This document shows positions 18,745 to 28,480 of a stretch of 64,000 bases of DNA, in pieces. The stretch spans positions 2,232,001 to 2,296,000 of the forward strand of contig NZ_CP035042.1 in the NCBI RefSeq assembly GCF_009834345.1, given 5' to 3'. Every line of letters begins with the position of its first letter. The first letter of the stretch is position 1. The stretch comes from Billgrantia tianxiuensis. Lineage in GTDB: Bacteria > Pseudomonadota > Gammaproteobacteria > Pseudomonadales > Halomonadaceae. The translations under genes were made by a program, and so were the position numbers. Under the pieces are notes generated by a model. It was given only the letters and a program-made list of their open reading frames with translations. It made no database searches and was not told where the DNA came from.

Positions 18745-18773
18745 ATCTTAGGACCAAAGGTGTATCGTGTCAA
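18745..18773 (-). promoter_or_regulatory. Strong sigma70-type promoter for the metN leader
   Basis: Minus-strand TTGACA (-35, 18773-18768) and TAAGAT (-10, 18750-18745) with a 17-base spacer. Confidence 0.85.
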
Positions 18774-18979
18774 TCCATTTGGTGAATGCGCGGTGCCCCT
18801 GGCGCTTTGTTTGGTAAAATTTGCTGGATATACCCTGGTTGGCATGCGTTCGTTTCGTTGTCGGTGCCGTCATGCGGGCCGGCACCGATGGACGTAGGGT
18901 AGCTGAATTCTTAAACTGCCAGCCCATCCTTTTCTTTTTGCTCTTCACTCTCCCTGTCGGGAGCTGCCCAGGAGACGCC

Positions 18980-19609
18980 ATGTTCACAGGCATCGTTCAG
19001 GGGACGGCCGAGATCGTCGCCATCAAGGAAGCCGAGGCATTCCGCACTCATGTCGTGAGCCTGCCGGAATCTCTGCGCGAGGGGCTGGAACTCGGCGCTT
19101 CGGTGGCGCACAACGGCGTCTGCTTGACCGTGACGGCCATGGAGGGGGAGCGCGTCAGCTTCGACTTGATGCGCGAGACGCTGCGCGTGACCAATCTCGG
19201 CGCGCTGCGCGAAGGCGACCGCGTCAATATCGAAAGGGCAGCGCGTTTCGGCGATGAGATCGGCGGTCACGCCATGTCCGGGCACGTCATGGCAATGGCC
19301 GTGCTGGTCGAGCTGGACGAAGCGCCGAACAATCGCCGGCTATGGTTCGAAGTGCCGCATGCACTGGGACGCTTCCTGTTCGACAAGGGGTACATCGGCG
19401 TCGATGGCATCAGCCTGACGATCGGTGCGGTGAGGCATGCTTCGGCCGATCATGGTCCGCGCTTTTGCGTCGACCTGATCCCCGAAACGCTGGAGCGCAC
19501 TATTCTGGTCGATCGCGTGCCGGGCGACTGGGTCAACATCGAGATCGATCCGCAGACCCAGGCTATCGTCGAGACCGTGGAGCGGGTGCTCGCCTCGCGC
19601 GGTGCCTGA
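18980..19609 (+). CDS. ribE: Riboflavin synthase alpha subunit
   Basis: 209 residues in two tandem lumazine-binding repeats. It converts 6,7-dimethyl-8-ribityllumazine to riboflavin. The N-terminus MFTGIVQGTAEIV is diagnostic; VAHNGVCLTVT, DLMRETLRVTNLG and GGHAMSGHV are repeat 1 and the family core, and FDKGYIGVDGISLTI is repeat 2. The ATG follows GGAG. No FMN riboswitch is visible upstream. The 19610-19807 gap downstream has no recognisable gene. Confidence 0.95.
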   Translation: MFTGIVQGTAEIVAIKEAEAFRTHVVSLPESLREGLELGASVAHNGVCLTVTAMEGERVSFDLMRETLRVTNLGALREGDRVNIERAARFGDEIGGHAMSGHVMAMAVLVELDEAPNNRRLWFEVPHALGRFLFDKGYIGVDGISLTIGAVRHASADHGPRFCVDLIPETLERTILVDRVPGDWVNIEIDPQTQAIVETVERVLASRGA

Positions 19610-19807
19610 ACTCCGGCTTCAAATGACCGTTTCGTCAAGTCTGCGTTGGCAGCTGCACTGGCGCGTGGCGCAGAGTTTGCTTATACAGAGCGAACCGTGC
19701 CATGGCGTTCAAGGCGGGCCTCGCATCGCAGGCAGCCCTTGGGTACCATGTGCGACTTTTCTCGCCCCCCTGGTCGACGGCCAGCCCTAGTGCGCAGGAA
19801 TGCCAAA

Positions 19808-21108
19808 ATGAAGAACATGCTCGATAAACACTTCAAGCTGACGGAACACAATACCAGCGTGAAGACCGAGGTCATTGCGGGAGTCACCACCTTCCTGACC
19901 ATGGCCTATATCATCTTCGTCAACCCCAGCATTCTCTCCGAAGCGGGCATGGACTACGGCGCGGTGTTCGTCGCGACCTGCCTGGCCGCCGCCGTCGGCT
20001 GTCTGATCATGGGGCTGTGGGCCAACTATCCCATTGCCCAGGCGCCGGGTATGGGGCTCAACGCCTTCTTCACCTACGGTGTCGTGCTCGGTATGGGCTA
20101 CACCTGGGAGGCGGCGCTGGGGGCGGTGTTCCTGTCCGGCTTCTGTTTCTTCCTGCTCAGCGCCTTCAAGATTCGCGAATGGATCATTCACTCCATTCCG
20201 CTCTCCCTGCGGCTGGGCATTGCCGCCGGTATCGGCCTGTTCCTGGCCATGATCGCGCTCAAGAACGCCGGTATCGTGGTGTCGAACCCGGCCACCTACG
20301 TGGCGCTGGGCGATCTCTCCGAGCCCGCTGCCATCTATGCACTGCTGGGCTTCTTCGCCATTACCGCCATGGCCTATCTGCGCATCACCGGCGCGGTGAT
20401 GATCGGTATTCTCGGCGTGACCGTGCTGGCCATGATCCTGGGCATAACCAGTATGGCGGCCTGATGTCGATGCCGCCTTCCATCGCGCCGACCTTCATGG
20501 CGCTGGATCTCGCCGGAGCGCTCGACGTGGCCATGCTCAGCGTGATCTTCGCCTTCCTGTTCGTCGACCTGTTCGATACCTCGGGCACCCTGGTCGGCGT
20601 GGCCCACAAGGGCGGGCTACTCGACAAGGACGGCAAGCTGCCGCGCTTGGGTCGCGCCATGATGGCCGACAGTGGCGCCTCCATGGCCGGTGCCGTGCTG
20701 GGTACCTCGACCACCACCAGCTATATCGAATCCACCGCCGGCATCGCTTCGGGCGGGCGCACCGGTCTCACCGCCGTGGTGGTGGCCGCGATGTTCCTGA
20801 TCAGCCTGTTCTTCGCCCCGCTGGCCGGCTCGATTCCCGCCTACGCCACGGCTGGCGCGCTGCTCTACGTGGCGGTATTGATGGCCGGAAGCCTGGCGCA
20901 CGCCAACTGGGACGATCCGACCGATGCTGCCCCTGTGCTGATCGCCGCGCTGGCAATGCCGTTGACGTTCTCGATCGCTGAAGGCATCGCGTTGGGCTTC
21001 ATCAGCTACGCTGCTATCAAGACCCTCTCCGGCCGCTTCCGGGACCTCAATCCGGCCGTGGTCGTGCTGGCGATCCTGTTCGTGTTGAAGTTCCTGTTCC
21101 TAGACTGA
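19808..21108 (+). CDS. NCS2/AzgA-family purine permease (frameshifted)
   Basis: 433 residues after repair, about 12-14 membrane segments. Hallmarks of the GhxP/AdeP (AzgA) branch are [57 protein letters not shown] and [24 protein letters not shown] single G lost at 20455-20456 puts the second half in another frame; restoring it gives GITSMGGLMSM. It lies upstream of apt and gpt, so import of adenine, guanine or hypoxanthine is likely; the exact substrate is not determined. Confidence 0.9.
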
Positions 21109-21130
21109 CATTTCCTCACCGAGACCTGCG

Positions 21131-21676
21131 ATGAGCATTTACGGCGACTACATCAAGTCCGTGATCCGAACCGTCCCCGACTGGCCGCAGCAGGGGGTCA
21201 ACTTCCGCGACATCACGCCGCTGCTGCAGAACAGCTCGGCCTTTCGCAAGCTGATCGACAGCTTCGTGCACCGCTACCAGGAGATGGAGCTCGACGCCAT
21301 TGCCGCCATCGATGCGCGCGGTTTCATCATTGGTGCGCCGGTGGCCTATGAACTGGGCTGCAGCTTCGTGCCGGTGCGCAAGAAGGGCAAGCTGCCGTTT
21401 CGCACCATCAGCGAGACCTACACGCTGGAGTACGGCCAGGCCGAGGTGGAACTGCATTCCGATGCATTCCGCCAGGGGGACCGCATCCTGATCATGGACG
21501 ACCTGATCGCCACCGGCGGCACCATGCTGGCTGCCGCCAAGCTCATCACCCGCACCGGGGGCCAGGTAGTGGAGACCGCTACCATCATCGACCTGCCGGA
21601 GATCGGCGGGTCTGCCAGGATTCGTGAAGCCGGTTTCGGCGTCTTTGCGGTCTGCTCCTTCAATGAGGACGAGTGA
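21131..21676 (+). CDS. apt: Adenine phosphoribosyltransferase
   Basis: 181 residues. Salvages adenine to AMP with PRPP. PRPP-binding motif [15 protein letters not shown], base-binding region [14 protein letters not shown], and [16 protein letters not shown] are typical. It lies 22 bases after the purine permease, with gpt following 7 bases after. Confidence 0.96.
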   Translation: MSIYGDYIKSVIRTVPDWPQQGVNFRDITPLLQNSSAFRKLIDSFVHRYQEMELDAIAAIDARGFIIGAPVAYELGCSFVPVRKKGKLPFRTISETYTLEYGQAEVELHSDAFRQGDRILIMDDLIATGGTMLAAAKLITRTGGQVVETATIIDLPEIGGSARIREAGFGVFAVCSFNEDE

Positions 21677-21683
21677 CACCATC

Positions 21684-22163
21684 ATGAGCAACGCCCGCTA
21701 CCACCAGCACTTCACCGTATCCTGGGACCAACTGCATCGCGACGTGCGTGAACTCTGCCATCGCCTGGTCGAGCGCGACTTCAAGGGCATCGTGGCGATT
21801 ACCCGGGGCGGATTGATTCCTGCGGCGCTGATTGCGCGCGAGCTCAACGTTCGTCTGATCGATACCGTTTGCATCAAGAGCTACGACCACATGGACCAGG
21901 GCGGGTTGGACGTCATGAAAGGCGTGGATCATGACGGTGACGGCTGGCTGCTGGTGGACGATCTGGTCGACACCGGCAAGACGGCTCGCAAGGTACGTGA
22001 AATGCTGCCCAAGGCGCATTTCGTGACCGTCTATGCCAAGCCGGAAGGGCGCCCGCTGGTGGACCAGTACCTGACCGAAGTGGCGCAGGATTGCTGGATC
22101 CAGTTCCCTTGGGACATGGGGGTGGCTTACGTCGAGCCGCTGGTCGATCAGGTCAAGCGCTAG
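21684..22163 (+). CDS. gpt: Xanthine-guanine phosphoribosyltransferase
   Basis: 159 residues from the ATG at 21684 ([20 protein letters not shown]). Converts guanine or xanthine to GMP or XMP. PRPP motif [38 protein letters not shown] and [11 protein letters not shown] match Gpt. It follows apt in a purine salvage operon. Confidence 0.94.
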   Translation: MSNARYHQHFTVSWDQLHRDVRELCHRLVERDFKGIVAITRGGLIPAALIARELNVRLIDTVCIKSYDHMDQGGLDVMKGVDHDGDGWLLVDDLVDTGKTARKVREMLPKAHFVTVYAKPEGRPLVDQYLTEVAQDCWIQFPWDMGVAYVEPLVDQVKR

Positions 22164-22235
22164 CTGCCTGCAAGCCATCGCCAGTGCAATCGAACCCTGG
22201 TTAAGGTCAACCGCACGTCATATCGAGTGATCGCC

Positions 22236-22918
22236 ATGAGTTGTCCATTGCCCGAAAGCTGGCAGCGCTGGCTGGGAAATGAATTCACCTTGCCCTACAT
22301 GCAGTCGCTGCGCGACTTCCTGGCGGCGGAGAAGGCCGCCAGGAAAGTGATCTACCCGCACTCCTCGAACTGGTTTCGAGCCTTCGAACTCACGCCGCTG
22401 GAGCGGGTCAAGGTGGTGATCCTGGGGCAGGATCCGTACCACGGACCCAACCAGGCGCATGGTTTGTGTTTCTCGGTTCGCCCCGGAGTCCCGGCGCCGC
22501 CTTCGCTGGTCAACATCTACAAGGAGCTGGCCGTCGATGTCGGCTTCCAGCCGGTGGATCACGGCAACCTCGAGCACTGGGCGCGACAGGGCGTGCTGCT
22601 GCTCAATACCTCGCTGACGGTGGAGCAGGGCAATGCCGGCTCGCACCGTGGCAGGGGCTGGGAGACCTTTACCGATCGTGCCATCGAGACGGTCAACGCT
22701 CATGCACCGCCTTCCGTCTTCCTGTTGTGGGGCAGCCATGCCCGGCAGAAGAAGGCGCTGATCGATACTTCACGACACCTGGTGCTGGAGTCGCCGCATC
22801 CTTCGCCGCTCTCCGCCCACCGAGGGTTCTTCGGCAATCGCCATTTCTCCCGGCCAATGCCTTTCTCGAGGCGAACGGTCGCGAGCCGATCGACTGGCAG
22901 CTCCCTGCCATGCCCTGA
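22236..22918 (+). CDS. ung: Uracil-DNA glycosylase (frameshifted near 3' end)
   Basis: 227 residues after repair. Removes uracil from DNA. Catalytic water-activating motif [46 protein letters not shown] and [18 protein letters not shown], the minor-groove loop. A G missing at 22852-22853 changes the last 22 residues; restoring it gives [18 protein letters not shown] and a stop at 22918. Sits between gpt and upp but 72 bases from gpt, so it may have its own promoter. Confidence 0.94.
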
Positions 22919-22945
22919 GGTGGTGGGGGAGTTGCCTGGCATGCC

Positions 22946-22974
22946 TTAACCTGTTCGCCGGTTACGGGTAAAAT
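22946..22974 (+). promoter_or_regulatory. Promoter of upp
   Basis: TTAACC (22946-22951) and TAAAAT (22969-22974) with a 17-base spacer, about 60 bases before the upp ATG. Confidence 0.55.
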
Positions 22975-23033
22975 GCGCGCGACTCGTCCACAAGACTCAG
23001 CTTGCCCTTCCATCCCACGCCGAGAGGTCCGTC

Positions 23034-23663
23034 ATGAGCGTCCATGCCATTCAACATCCGCTGGTCCAGCACAAGCTGGGTCTGATGCGCGAAGCCGGCA
23101 TCAGCACCAAGAGCTTTCGTGAGCTGGCCGGAGAGCTGGCCAAGCTGCTCACCTACGAGGCGACCAAGGATCTGGAGCTGGAGGAGCAGAACATCGACGG
23201 CTGGAGCGGCAAGCCGATCCCGGTGAAGCTGCTCAAGGGCAAGAAAGTGACCATCGTGCCGATCCTGCGCGCCGGGCTAGGCATGCTGGATGGCGTGACC
23301 GACCTGATCCCCAGTGCCCGGATCAGTGTGGTGGGGCTCTATCGTGACGAGGAGACGCTCGAGCCCGTGCCGTACTTCGCCAAGTTTGCCAATGACTTGG
23401 ACGAGCGCATGGCGATCGTGATCGATCCCATGCTGGCGACCGGCGGCACCATGGTGGCAACGCTCGACATGTTGCGCGAGCGCGGTTGTCAGCAGATGAA
23501 GGTGATCGTGCTGGTGGCGGCCCCCGAAGGGATCAAGCGGGTGCAGGACGCCTATCCCGACATCGAGATCTACACCGCCGCGGTGGACGATCACCTCGAC
23601 GAGAACGGCTATATCGTGCCGGGCCTCGGCGATGCAGGGGACAAGATCTTCGGCACCCGATAA
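23034..23663 (+). CDS. upp: Uracil phosphoribosyltransferase
   Basis: 209 residues. Makes UMP from uracil and PRPP. N-terminal [37 protein letters not shown] motif [10 protein letters not shown], and the C-terminal [12 protein letters not shown] uracil-binding loop are all present. Followed by a palindromic element that starts at the first base after its stop codon, then uraA. Confidence 0.97.
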   Translation: MSVHAIQHPLVQHKLGLMREAGISTKSFRELAGELAKLLTYEATKDLELEEQNIDGWSGKPIPVKLLKGKKVTIVPILRAGLGMLDGVTDLIPSARISVVGLYRDEETLEPVPYFAKFANDLDERMAIVIDPMLATGGTMVATLDMLRERGCQQMKVIVLVAAPEGIKRVQDAYPDIEIYTAAVDDHLDENGYIVPGLGDAGDKIFGTR

Positions 23664-23804
23664 TTTTTTGCCATTAACCTGCCTGCGCTCGGCCATGCTG
23701 TGTCAAAAAGCGGCTCAAGATGCTCATTTACTCCAGTAAACTCCGCTCTTTCTCCGCTTTTTTCCTTGCCTGGCCTTCGCTCGTCGAGGTTCATTGGCAA
23801 AAAA
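23664..23804 (+). repeat. Nested palindromic intergenic element, copy 2
   Basis: 141 bp starting directly after the upp stop. Outer arms TTTTTTGCCA (23664-23673) and TGGCAAAAAA (23795-23804) are perfect; middle arms AAAAAGCGG (23705-23713) and CCGCTTTTT (23754-23762) are perfect; core TTTACT-cc-AGTAAA (23727-23740) in the same GCTCA...CTCCGCT frame as copy 1. It could also serve as the upp terminator. Confidence 0.8.
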
Positions 23805-23899
23805 CGCAAGATGCTGCCCCTGAGATCGCGATCCAGGGGCGTTTTTCTGGGCAGGATGCCTTCATTCGAACCAACGATACAAAAGAAGGATAGCTTCCC

Positions 23900-25140
23900 A
23901 TGAACGAACACGTGGCGACTGCGCAGGCGCCGGTCGAATCCTTGCCCAAGGTGATTCTGACCGGAGCGCAGATGCTTTTCGTCGCCTTCGGCGCGCTGGT
24001 ACTGGTGCCGCTGTTGACTGGCCTCGACCCCAGCGTGGCGCTGTTCACCGCCGGGGTCGGTACCCTGGTGTTCCACGGCGTGACACGCGTCACCGTGCCG
24101 GTCTTCCTGGCCTCGTCGTTCGCTTTCATCGCGCCGATCCAGGGCTCGGTGGCCAGTTTTGGCGTGCCGGCTACCATGGGTGGGTTGATGGCGGCGGGGC
24201 TGGTCTATGTGGCGATCTCCCAGGCGGTCCGTCTCAAGGGCACCGCCTGGTTGCATCGCCTGCTGCCGCCGGTGGTGGTGGGGCCGGTCATCATGGTGAT
24301 CGGCCTGGCCCTGGCGCCGGTGGCGGTGAGCATGGCTACCGGCGAGACCAGCGATCAAATCGACTATGGCCCCGCCATCCTGCTGTCGATGGCCAGCTTG
24401 CTGGTCACGCTGGTGCTGGCAGTATTCGGGCGCGGCCTGTTGCGCCTGGTGCCCATCATGGGCGGTATCCTGGTGGGCTACGCCATGGCACTGCTGATGG
24501 GGCTGGTCGACTTCACGCCGGTGCGCGAGGCCGCCTGGCTGGCTCTGCCGGCGTTCACGGCGCCGAGTTTTCACTGGGCGGCGATCCTGTTCATGATCCC
24601 AGTGGCCATCGCCCCTGCCGTCGAGCATATCGGCGACATGATCGCCATCGGCTCGGTCACGCGCAAGAACTACCTGGAGAAGCCCGGCCTGCACCGCACC
24701 CTGCTGGGCGATGGCCTGGCGACCTCCACGGCGGCGTTGTTTGGCGGCCCGCCCAATACCACCTATTCGGAGGTGACCGGGGCGGTGACCCTGACCCGCG
24801 CATTCAACCCGAAGATCATGGTCGTTGCGGCCTGCTTCGCCATCGGCCTGGCCTTCGTTGCCAAGCTCGGCGCATTGCTGCAGACCATCCCGGGGCCGGT
24901 GATGGGCGGCATCATGACGCTACTGTTCGGCTCCATCGCGGTGGTCGGCATGAACACTCTGGTGCGTGCCGGCCACTCGCTGACCGCGCCGCGCAACCTG
25001 GTGGTGGTGTCGCTAATCCTGGTATTCGGTATCGGCGGCATGCAGTTCGGTGGCGGCCAGTTCACCCTGCAGGGGTAAGCCTGGCCGCGCTCGTGGGCAT
25101 CGTCCTCAATTGGGTGTTGCCCCGCGCCGAGGAAGAGTGA
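23900..25140 (+). CDS. uraA: Uracil:H+ symporter, NCS2 family (frameshifted at 3' end)
   Basis: 413 residues after repair; NCS2 nucleobase permease with about 14 membrane segments. QMLFVAFGALVLVPLLTGLDPSVALFTAGVGT, then SSFAFIAPIQ, AIAPAVEHIGDM and GLATSTAALFGGPPNTTYSEVTGAV match UraA. One G missing from the run at 25072-25075 gives an early stop; repair extends it as VSLAALVGIVLNWVLPRAEEE. Located after upp, so uracil uptake and conversion to UMP are paired. Confidence 0.92.
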
Positions 25141-25189
25141 CTGAACTTCGTTTGAAAAGCCCGCGAGCGTAGACGGTTTTCGGGCAAAG

Positions 25190-25771
25190 CTAGGCGTGAT
25201 GCAACTCCCTGCCTCCCTCCGAAAAGGTTGGTGGGGAGTTGGCGCTGACGATCACGCACTCATGCTCGCCCACGTTGCGAAAGCGATGGGGCAGGCGCGA
25301 ATCGAAGTAATAGGCATCGCCCGCGCGCAGGATCCGGGCCTCGCCGGCCACCGTGAGCTCAATTTCCCCCGAAATCACCACGCCGCCTTCCTCGCCGTCG
25401 TGCTCGAGCATGTCGGCACCGGTGTCGGCCCCGGGCGGGTAGCGTTCATGGATGATCGACATGCTGCGGTCAGGGCGGCGTGCCGCCACCAGCCGCCATG
25501 ACAAATGGCCGTCACCGATCTCGGTGAGCTCATCGGCGGGATAGAAGGCACGCGGCGGGGAGGGTTCGTCCCCGGCGAAGAAGGCGCTGATCGATACCGG
25601 CAGCGCATCGAGAATCTTCTTCAGCGAGCTGACAGAGGGGCTGACGCTGTTCTGTTCTATCAATGAGATGGTGCTGTTGGTAACGCCGGCTCGCTTGGCC
25701 AGCTCGCGTTGGGATAGCTTACGCGCCTTGCGCAACTCGCGCAGGCGGCCCCCCACATCAAATCCTTCCAT
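25190..25771 (-). CDS. XRE-family regulator with C-terminal cupin domain (PuuR-like)
   Basis: 193 residues from the ATG at 25771; a GTG at 25807 would add 12. N-terminal helix-turn-helix (LRELRKARKLSQRELAKRAGVTNSTISLIEQNSVSPSVSSLKKIL) and a C-terminal cupin barrel (GADMLEHDGEEGGVVISGEIEL, GDAYYFDSRLPHRFRNVG). Regulators of this build control polyamine or amino-acid catabolism in related bacteria. The target here is unknown; convergent with uraA. Confidence 0.8.
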   Translation of the reverse strand: MEGFDVGGRLRELRKARKLSQRELAKRAGVTNSTISLIEQNSVSPSVSSLKKILDALPVSISAFFAGDEPSPPRAFYPADELTEIGDGHLSWRLVAARRPDRSMSIIHERYPPGADTGADMLEHDGEEGGVVISGEIELTVAGEARILRAGDAYYFDSRLPHRFRNVGEHECVIVSANSPPTFSEGGRELHHA

Positions 25772-25916
25772 TGTCAGGGTCCAGGGTCCGTTCGATTTGT
25801 TTGACACATGATACCCTCGCCGCCGCCCTCGTGCATGAGATGATCCGGATCATGGCGCATGCACGATTGGCGCGCTCGTCATGGCACCGGCGTGCCGGCT
25901 AAGGCATCATGGAGGC

Positions 25917-26561
25917 ATGACCGATCGATCAGAAGCCCGTGCCTTGAACCCCTCGACCGATGTTACCGGCTTGATACTGGCCGGCGGGCAGGGCAGCCGC
26001 ATGGGCGGATGCGACAAGGGGCTGGAGCGGCTTGATGGCATCGAGCTGGTCGGCCATGTCCGGGCGCGCCTGGAGGGGCGGGTGGCCGAAGTGCTGATCA
26101 GTGCCAACCGTCACCTGAAAAGCTACCGAAGGCTGGCCGACCGCGTGGTGGTCGACGGCGAGCAGGGCTTCCAGGGGCCGCTGATGGGCATTTGCAGTGG
26201 TCTTGGCGTTGCGACCACGCCGTGGGTGCTGGTGGTGCCCTGCGATACGCCGCTGCTTCCACATGATCTGGTGGCGCGCATGGCGGCCGGTATCGGCGGG
26301 CATCGGATCGCCGTGGCCCATGACGGCGAGCGCTTGCATCCGGTGATCATGCTGCTCGAGCGTCGACTGGCAAGCGACCTGCAGGCGGCACTGGCAGCGG
26401 GGGAGCGCAAGGTCGGCCGTTGGCTCGAGCGCCACGACTGGACCCGCGTTGACTTCAGCGACTGCCCCGGCGCCTTCAGCAATCTCAACACCGAAGAAGA
26501 CAAGCGGCGTCTAGAGGCGCGTTTGCAAAGACCGGATTTGGAAAGGAAAGAGGAGGGATGA
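25917..26561 (+). CDS. mobA: Molybdenum cofactor guanylyltransferase
   Basis: 214 residues. Attaches GMP to molybdopterin to make the MGD cofactor used by DMSO-reductase-family enzymes. Nucleotide-binding motif LILAGGQGSRMGGCDKGL, metal-binding VPCDTPLLPHDL, and FSNLNTEEDKRRLE at the C-terminus. The ATG at 25917 follows GGAGG very closely. First gene of the cofactor operon; its stop overlaps the mobB start (ATGA). Confidence 0.93.
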   Translation: MTDRSEARALNPSTDVTGLILAGGQGSRMGGCDKGLERLDGIELVGHVRARLEGRVAEVLISANRHLKSYRRLADRVVVDGEQGFQGPLMGICSGLGVATTPWVLVVPCDTPLLPHDLVARMAAGIGGHRIAVAHDGERLHPVIMLLERRLASDLQAALAAGERKVGRWLERHDWTRVDFSDCPGAFSNLNTEEDKRRLEARLQRPDLERKEEG

Positions 26562-27147
26562 TCCTGATGACATCCGCGGAGCATGCCCAGCTCGACTTCG
26601 ACGATGCGTTGCCGCTGCTCGGCATCGCGGCGTGGAGCGGAACCGGCAAGACCACCCTGTTGGAAGCGCTGTTGCCACGTCTTCGGCAGCGTGGGTTGCG
26701 TGTCGCCGTGATCAAGCATGCCCATCACGACTTCGATGTCGACCAGCCTGGCAAGGACAGCCATCGGCTGCGCCAGGCCGGTGCCGCACCGATGTTGGTT
26801 GCCTCCCGCGCCAGGTGGGCCATGATGATGGAAACCCCGAGCGCCAGGAGGCCGACCTGGCGCAATTGATCGAGGCGGTACGACCGCAACGGCCCGACCT
26901 GATCCTGATCGAGGGGTTCAAGGCGTGGCCCTTGCCCAAGCTGGAGCTGTACCGCGAGGCGCTCGGCAAGACGCTGCGTGTGGCGGAAGACCCCTGGATC
27001 AAGGCGGTGGCGAGCCAAGCGCCAATGGAGGTCCCGGCTGGCGTCGAGTGGTTGAACCTGGACGATGTCGATGCCATAGCCGAGTGGATCGCTGCCTGGC
27101 CGGCGCGTTGGCCGGGCGAGCGGGTGCCGCGGGTAGCCCAGTCATGA
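26558..27147 (+). CDS. mobB: Molybdopterin-guanine dinucleotide biosynthesis adapter MobB (frameshifted)
   Basis: 196 residues after repair. GTP-binding partner of MobA. P-loop [46 protein letters not shown], and after the frameshift [19 protein letters not shown]. One C is missing from the run at 26835-26838. The 27148-27199 gap before moaC is short. Confidence 0.9.
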
Positions 27148-27199
27148 ACCTCTCATTTTCGAACCTTTACCCGCTCAATCGATTCCGAGGCTGCCTCAC

Positions 27200-28009
27200 A
27201 TGAGTCTGACCCATCTCAACCAGCGCGGCGAGGCACACATGGTCGACGTCGCCGACAAGGCGGAAAGCCGCCGAGAAGCCACCGCCTCCGGTCATGTCCA
27301 GATGAAGCCCGAGACGCTGGCCCTGCTCAGCGAAGGGGGACTGCCCAAGGGCGACGTGCTGGCGACGGCGCGTATCGCCGGCATTCAGGCGGCCAAGCGC
27401 ACCCACGAGCTGATTCCGCTGTGTCATGCGCTGCCCCTGTCGAAGGTTGCGGTGGATTTCCGCCTGGACGAGCAGAATTCCCGCGTCGAGGTCTTTGCCA
27501 CCTGTCGCCTCAATGGTCGTACCGGTGTCGAAATGGAAGCGTTGACGGCGGTTTCGGTGGCGTGCCTGACGCTCTACGACATGTGCAAGGCGGTGGACAA
27601 GGACATGGAAATCGGCGCCATTCATGTCGATACCAAGCGCGGTGGGAAGTCGGGAGATTATCAGCGTCAAGCCGATGCTTCCGCGACTCCCATCGTGACG
27701 GGTGAGGGGGCGGCGGGCCAGGTGTCGGTAGGGAGCCGTTGCGATATCGACTCTCCCTGCGTGCGGGTGAAATTCCTGGCCGAGTTGCGTGAGCGCCTGG
27801 GTATCAGCGAACTCGTCTTGCCCCTGGACAGCCTGCCGAGTACCGACGTCGGTGGCTTGAAAAGCGCTCTTGTGAAGCGCGACGCTCGCTTCTCGCGACT
27901 GACCGAGGGGCGCGTTCTGTGTGCCGTGAATCAAGTCATGGCGCTGGATCCAACGCCCATCACCAATGACGATGAGGTGGCTTTCTTCCCGCCGGTAACG
28001 GGAGGATGA
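27200..28009 (+). CDS. moaC: MoaC-MoaD in a single open frame
   Basis: 269 residues. Residues 1-162 are MoaC (cyclic pyranopterin monophosphate synthase): [80 protein letters not shown] roughly 26-residue linker leads to a complete MoaD ([18 protein letters not shown] to FFPPVTGG), the ubiquitin-like sulfur carrier with its essential C-terminal GG. Either a natural fusion or two genes joined by a lost base: a GTG at 27724 with GAGGGGG upstream could start a separate moaD. Confidence 0.85.
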   Translation: MSLTHLNQRGEAHMVDVADKAESRREATASGHVQMKPETLALLSEGGLPKGDVLATARIAGIQAAKRTHELIPLCHALPLSKVAVDFRLDEQNSRVEVFATCRLNGRTGVEMEALTAVSVACLTLYDMCKAVDKDMEIGAIHVDTKRGGKSGDYQRQADASATPIVTGEGAAGQVSVGSRCDIDSPCVRVKFLAELRERLGISELVLPLDSLPSTDVGGLKSALVKRDARFSRLTEGRVLCAVNQVMALDPTPITNDDEVAFFPPVTGG

Positions 28010-28014
28010 ACGAC

Positions 28015-28480
28015 ATGATTCGGGTACAAGAAGCCCCTTTCGACTCAGGGGCCGAGCAGCAGCACCTTCTGACGGGCGCTCGGATATCGGCGCGGTGGTC
28101 AGCTTCACCGGGCTGGTACGCGACTTCAATGAGCGTCCCGACGTGAGTGCGCTGACTCTGGAGCACTACCCGGGAATGACCGAAGCTGCCCTGGGCGAGA
28201 TCGTGGCGGAGGCCGAGTCGCGCTGGCCGCTCCAGGGGGTGCGGGTCATTCATCGTGTTGGACGGCTTTCCCCGGGGAGCCTATCGTATTGGTGGTGGTG
28301 GCTAGCGCTCACCGCCGCGCGGCCTTCGAGGCCTGCGACTTCATCATGGATTACCTGAAGACTCGTGCGCCTTTCTGGAAAAAGGAGCACAGCATTACCG
28401 GGGACTACTGGGTTTCCGAGCGTGAATCGGATCACCGGGATGCCAGCCGCTGGGAGAGCGATGATGACAAGATTCCCTGA
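28015..28480 (+). CDS. moaE: Molybdopterin synthase catalytic subunit MoaE (two frameshifts)
   Basis: 155 residues after restoring two bases. Transfers sulfur from thiocarboxylated MoaD to cPMP. Segments in three frames: [19 protein letters not shown], then [15 protein letters not shown] through [12 protein letters not shown], then [32 protein letters not shown] with the conserved lysines. Lesions lie near 28078 and in the G run 28274-28277. Follows the MoaC/D stop by five bases and overlaps the moaA start. Confidence 0.9.

Noticed and set aside
18541..18780. SAM-I or SAM-II, cobalamin or TPP riboswitch before metN
   Set aside because: The conserved core sequences of these classes could not be found in the leader; kept as an unassigned structured leader.
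18774..18979. FMN riboswitch before ribE
   Set aside because: The RFN signature elements are absent in the gap.
19610..19807. Purine riboswitch before the purine permease
   Set aside because: No three-stem purine aptamer core is seen; the stretch appears unstructured and carries no gene.
25141..25189. Terminator between uraA and the XRE regulator
   Set aside because: Only a five-base GCCCG/CGGGC match with a long loop; too weak to call.
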